This document shows, in pieces, positions 61,046 through 64,000 of a stretch of 64,000 nt of DNA. The stretch spans positions 69,323,284 to 69,387,283 of the forward strand of contig NC_090698.1 of NCBI RefSeq assembly GCF_040954835.1. Direction: 5' to 3'. Position 1 is the first letter of the stretch; every line of letters starts with the position of its first letter. The DNA is from Lepisosteus oculatus. Its lineage: Eukaryota > Chordata > Actinopteri > Semionotiformes > Lepisosteidae. The notes beneath the pieces were generated by a model. That model had not been told where the DNA came from, did not search any database, and saw only the letters and a program-made list of their open reading frames with translations. The translations under genes were made by a program, and so were the position numbers.

Positions 61046-63564
61046 TCACAATATTCTAAATGGAGTATTGATGGATCATGGAATGTATCAGGATTTAGTT
61101 AACATTTACCAATCACTGACATTTCTATAGCTTGCAACTGGGACATGTTACACGTGCTAAAACACAGAACATTAAACCTACCATTTTAGGCAACAGCTTA
61201 AAACCTTCTGGAGTTCATACTGAGCGTATAAAATGGTTTATGAAATCACAAGGCTGGTCTTCGTGATGCATTGCACATTTGTGAGTTGGTTACAAACGTA
61301 CTGAAGGAACGGCACTGAAATTTGCCACATGTATAGACTATTCAGCTGCCAGAATTGGTTAAACAGCGATAGCTGATAATGTACAAAAGTTTCTGTTTAA
61401 CTGTTATACTTACCCTGGTACGGTGCTACTTGTTAAAAGCACACATTGTTCACTCTCCACCCAGAAGGAATGCAAATGTTACGCAATGCTGCAGTTTTGT
61501 ACCATTCAGACAACAGAATCCAGTTTATTGCGGAATAACTGCGTGACTCTTCACAGAATCACAGAATATTGTTGGCAACTTTTCTTCAGTTTCAGGACGT
61601 TAAGGCCATTTAATAATGTAATAAACTGTTATTAAATATATAAAAATATATAAATATATAAAAAATACAATTTTAATAAAGCCCATAATTGACTGAATGG
61701 GAACTATTTTACGTGGTTTCCTACCAAATATCCGTAAAATCGGATTGAATTACCTGTAGCAGAGCGAATATACGGGGATCAATAACTGTTTTTAAATATA
61801 ACGACAGACTCCATTTTATACTGAAACGAAATGTTACTGTATTGCTGTTGTAAGTTTTCTAGCAAAAAAATGATCCAAGAAATAATTCCTGAACTGCTTA
61901 GCGCACAGCACAGGCGTCTGTATCGCTAAAGCCTCAATCGTTCATAAAGACAACGGGCGATCTTAATTACATACAGGTATAACCACACGCATCTGCCCAA
62001 CAGAGCCGAGGTATATTTGTCAAAGTAGGTGCGTTAACTCGTTCGTAAATTGCTGACCACATAGAAACCAGTGCTCTTCGTCATATTTTGTTTTCTGCGA
62101 TTATCTGAAAATGTATCAATTAACGGGAACTCCTCCTGTTTCCGCTTCGTCTTACCTAGAAAAGCTGAAAAACGAGTTTCCCCACAGTCTGTTACAAAGT
62201 GGCTGCAGAACGGTTTTGTGAGAGAGCCAAAAAGTTAAACTGAGCGCATCAACGAAAACCTGAATTTTCTGAAGTGGGAATGACCGTGTGTTCTGCTTTT
62301 GGGGATTAGAAGTAAAAAGCACAGATACTTAAAAAAGTGCAAAGGTTTATCAGCGCGAATGTTTCTTGAATGATATATTTATTAACTTGATCAATTAATA
62401 ATTAATAGTTACATTCCATTTTCCATAAATACGGAAACACACAAATCGGAATTTATGTTGTTGTGTTGAAAATGAAAATTAGATTCACCGTGTTAGCGTG
62501 CACCTCTAAAAACGTGGGGGACAAAAACAATTATAGTCTTTGTTTTGTATTAGCCTGTGGTCCACGATGTCGATTTCGTTCAAATAAATTAATTTGTCAA
62601 TTATAGCGCGTCCAGGCGAAATATTGACGCGGACGGGCTAGTTTGAGTTGACAAGCAGTGCAGGGCGGATACCGGATCGTTCACCACAGAGCTCCGGTAC
62701 GTCAGCTTTTCTTTTATTGCACAAACGAAATTAAAAAACAAAAATTGCCTGATATGCTTGTTTGGTAGTGAAACTCGTTTTGCCAATACTGCGCGAAGCA
62801 TTAACATTTGTTGACAATCTAGCCGTTCCTGTGATTTTTCCGCACTTTAAAAAACACTCGTGAATTTTTTTTTTCCTGCGGAAGAGAAACGGTCGCCCTC
62901 TTTTCTTTTCGTCAACGATCTGCTACACACCCGAGGGGCGAGAATCGAAGTGAATGATGAAGTAACGAGAAAGGAGAGATGTGAGGCGCACGCCGTGTTG
63001 ATGCAGAGGTTATACCTGGACTGAGGAAATAAAAAGCTGTTTTGATGAACGCCAGATTAAAACGGAGCGTCCTCCGCTGATCTACCAGCTGGTTCTGGGT
63101 CGCGCTGAGCTCCCAATTACGTAATTGATGCTTTCGTTGAACTCAAAATAGGCTTACATCTGCTATTTTCACCTGCTCAAAAAATCCTGCAGATTTCGGG
63201 CTGTGGATCAAATGTATATTATAGGACATTATAGCAGGTGCTGAACATTTTTAAAGAGTTTCAAATAGAGCTGGGAAATAGAGCTCTAATCCACATGGTC
63301 TCGCACTGCTTGGTCTAGAATGATTATTTTTTTTAAAGTAAGCCTCACAGGGATTGACACACACACACACAACCCCCTCGGGTGGCATGTTTCTTTCTTG
63401 ATAGCCTGTTGTGTGCTCCTTTTGAAATCTTGAGCAAGCGACTGCCTGTCATAATTTGTGTCTCCGTCTCGGCTCAGCCCTGCACAGACCCAGTCAGCCG
63501 GCCTCCCTCTCCCCTGCTGTAAGTCCCAGAGGAGCCCAGGCTCGGGAAACAGCCGAAGGAGAGT

Positions 63565-63753
63565 GGCAGGGAGCGAGAGAGAGAGAGAGGGGGGAGGAGG
63601 AGGGAGAGAGGCTCTCGGAGTGGAAGGCCCTGAGGGGGAGGGCTGCTCCCGCTCCTATAAGAGCAGGTGTCGGCGCCGGGGAGCCCAGTTGGCAGACAGA
63701 GGAAGCGGTGGACGTACCTGGACAAGCCCTCTCGCACCCGAAAGGACAGCACC
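63565..63753 (+). promoter_or_regulatory. aqp3: aqp3 core promoter and 5' UTR
   Basis: A GA-rich, SP1/GAGA-like tract at about 63569-63612 is followed by a TATA-like CCTATAAGAG (TATAA at 63656-63660), about 95 bases before the aqp3 ATG. Transcription would be expected to start near 63685-63690, giving a 5' UTR of about 65 bases. The TATA position is read directly; the start site is inferred. Confidence 0.6.
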
Positions 63754-63861
63754 ATGGGCAGGCAGAAGTACTACATTGACAAGATGGCGCGCGCCTTCCA
63801 GATCAGGAACCTGCTGCTGCGCCAGGCCCTGGCAGAGTGCCTGGGGACCCTCATTCTCGTG
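63754..63861 (+). CDS. aqp3: aqp3 coding exon 1 (aquaporin-3, aquaglyceroporin), 5' part only
   Basis: This exon encodes the first 36 residues of a membrane channel for water and glycerol, usually basolateral in epithelia. The peptide begins MGRQKYYIDKMARAFQIRN and ends LLRQALAECLGTLILV, where the first transmembrane helix of AQP3 begins; this last block matches mammalian AQP3. The N-terminal MGRQK is also AQP3-like. The ATG context is ACCATGG, a strong Kozak match. The exon ends at a GTAAGT donor (63862). Both NPA motifs lie in later exons outside the window. Position directly downstream of nol6 in the same orientation agrees with the nol6-aqp3 neighbourhood on human 9p13, which argues against another aquaglyceroporin (AQP7, 9 or 10). 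Confidence 0.95.
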
Positions 63862-64000
63862 GTAAGTGTCTGGCGGTCTCCCGACCCCCCCTTCGGCTGC
63901 GGTAAGGGCATGACACCTGTTTCTTTATACATCTCTGCTTTACACGCTGCAGTCATTTCCAATGAAGCCTCCTGTCTCACGACGTTTCTCCTTGCCTTCC
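63862..64000 (+). other. start of aqp3 intron 1
   Basis: Sequence after the GTAAGT donor, with no further exon before the window ends. Confidence 0.85.

Larger units (their letters stand above)
42046..63564. other. nol6-aqp3 intergenic region
   Basis: No gene recognised. 42630-43880, 44460-47610, 50350-54210, 54800-55220, 55530-56020, 56840-58700, 59170-59810 and 61050-63560 hold no named repeat; open frames there lack family resemblance. 57613-57912 is a GC-rich spot that might be coding (see findings). 61600-63000 is AT-rich with scattered CpG and could include aqp3 distal regulation, which I cannot show. Confidence 0.6.

Noticed and set aside
63456..63779. Open frame reading across the aqp3 ATG in another frame
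   Set aside because: It starts upstream of the TATA element and is Glu/Arg low-complexity from the GA-rich tract.

Overview
This is vertebrate genomic DNA, most likely from a ray-finned fish. The evidence is GT-AG introns, CpG-rich first exons, and many fish-type retroposons: a 5S rRNA-derived SINE family, tRNA-derived SINEs with (ATGG)n tails, and LINE 3' ends of the 'tttattgatccc' type. The compact gene order and repeat mix would fit a non-teleost fish such as gar or bowfin, but the species is an inference.

Three protein-coding genes are supported. (1) On the minus strand, coding exon 1 of ube2r2 (Cdc34-type E2 ubiquitin-conjugating enzyme) lies at 10165-10341. Its later exons were not found and probably lie beyond the left edge. 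(2) On the plus strand, the complete nol6 gene (Nrap/Utp22, small-subunit processome) spans 15046-41731. I could resolve 26 coding exons that join in frame to 1148 codons, essentially the human length. (3) On the plus strand, coding exon 1 of aqp3 (aquaglyceroporin) lies at 63754-63861, and the rest runs off the right edge. ube2r2 and nol6 are divergent, and aqp3 follows nol6 in the same orientation. This matches the relative order on human 9p13.

Layout: 1-10164 is presumed ube2r2 intron 1, holding repeats, an orphan promoter-like sequence near 1.05-1.27 kb and a complex inverted/direct repeat locus at 7.7-8.6 kb. 10342-15045 is the divergent intergenic region, with a CpG island at 11.04-11.96 kb and a CRE/CCAAT promoter just before nol6. 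15046-42045 is nol6; its introns hold SINEs, a LINE tail, a ~0.9 kb minisatellite and a duplicated 3' splice-site tract. 42046-63650 is intergenic and repeat-rich, including a SINE with an LTR nested in it, a SINE with an internal inversion, a long (GAA)n tract and palindromic elements with a hammerhead-like core. 63565-63753 is the aqp3 promoter and 5' UTR.

The genes do not form a pathway: ube2r2 is ubiquitin transfer, nol6 is ribosome biogenesis and aqp3 is water/glycerol transport. I saw no clear new gene system. The most unusual items are the 7.7-8.6 kb repeat locus, the orphan TATA/MEF2/Inr promoter, the hammerhead-like foldback repeats and the splice-signal-like minisatellite.
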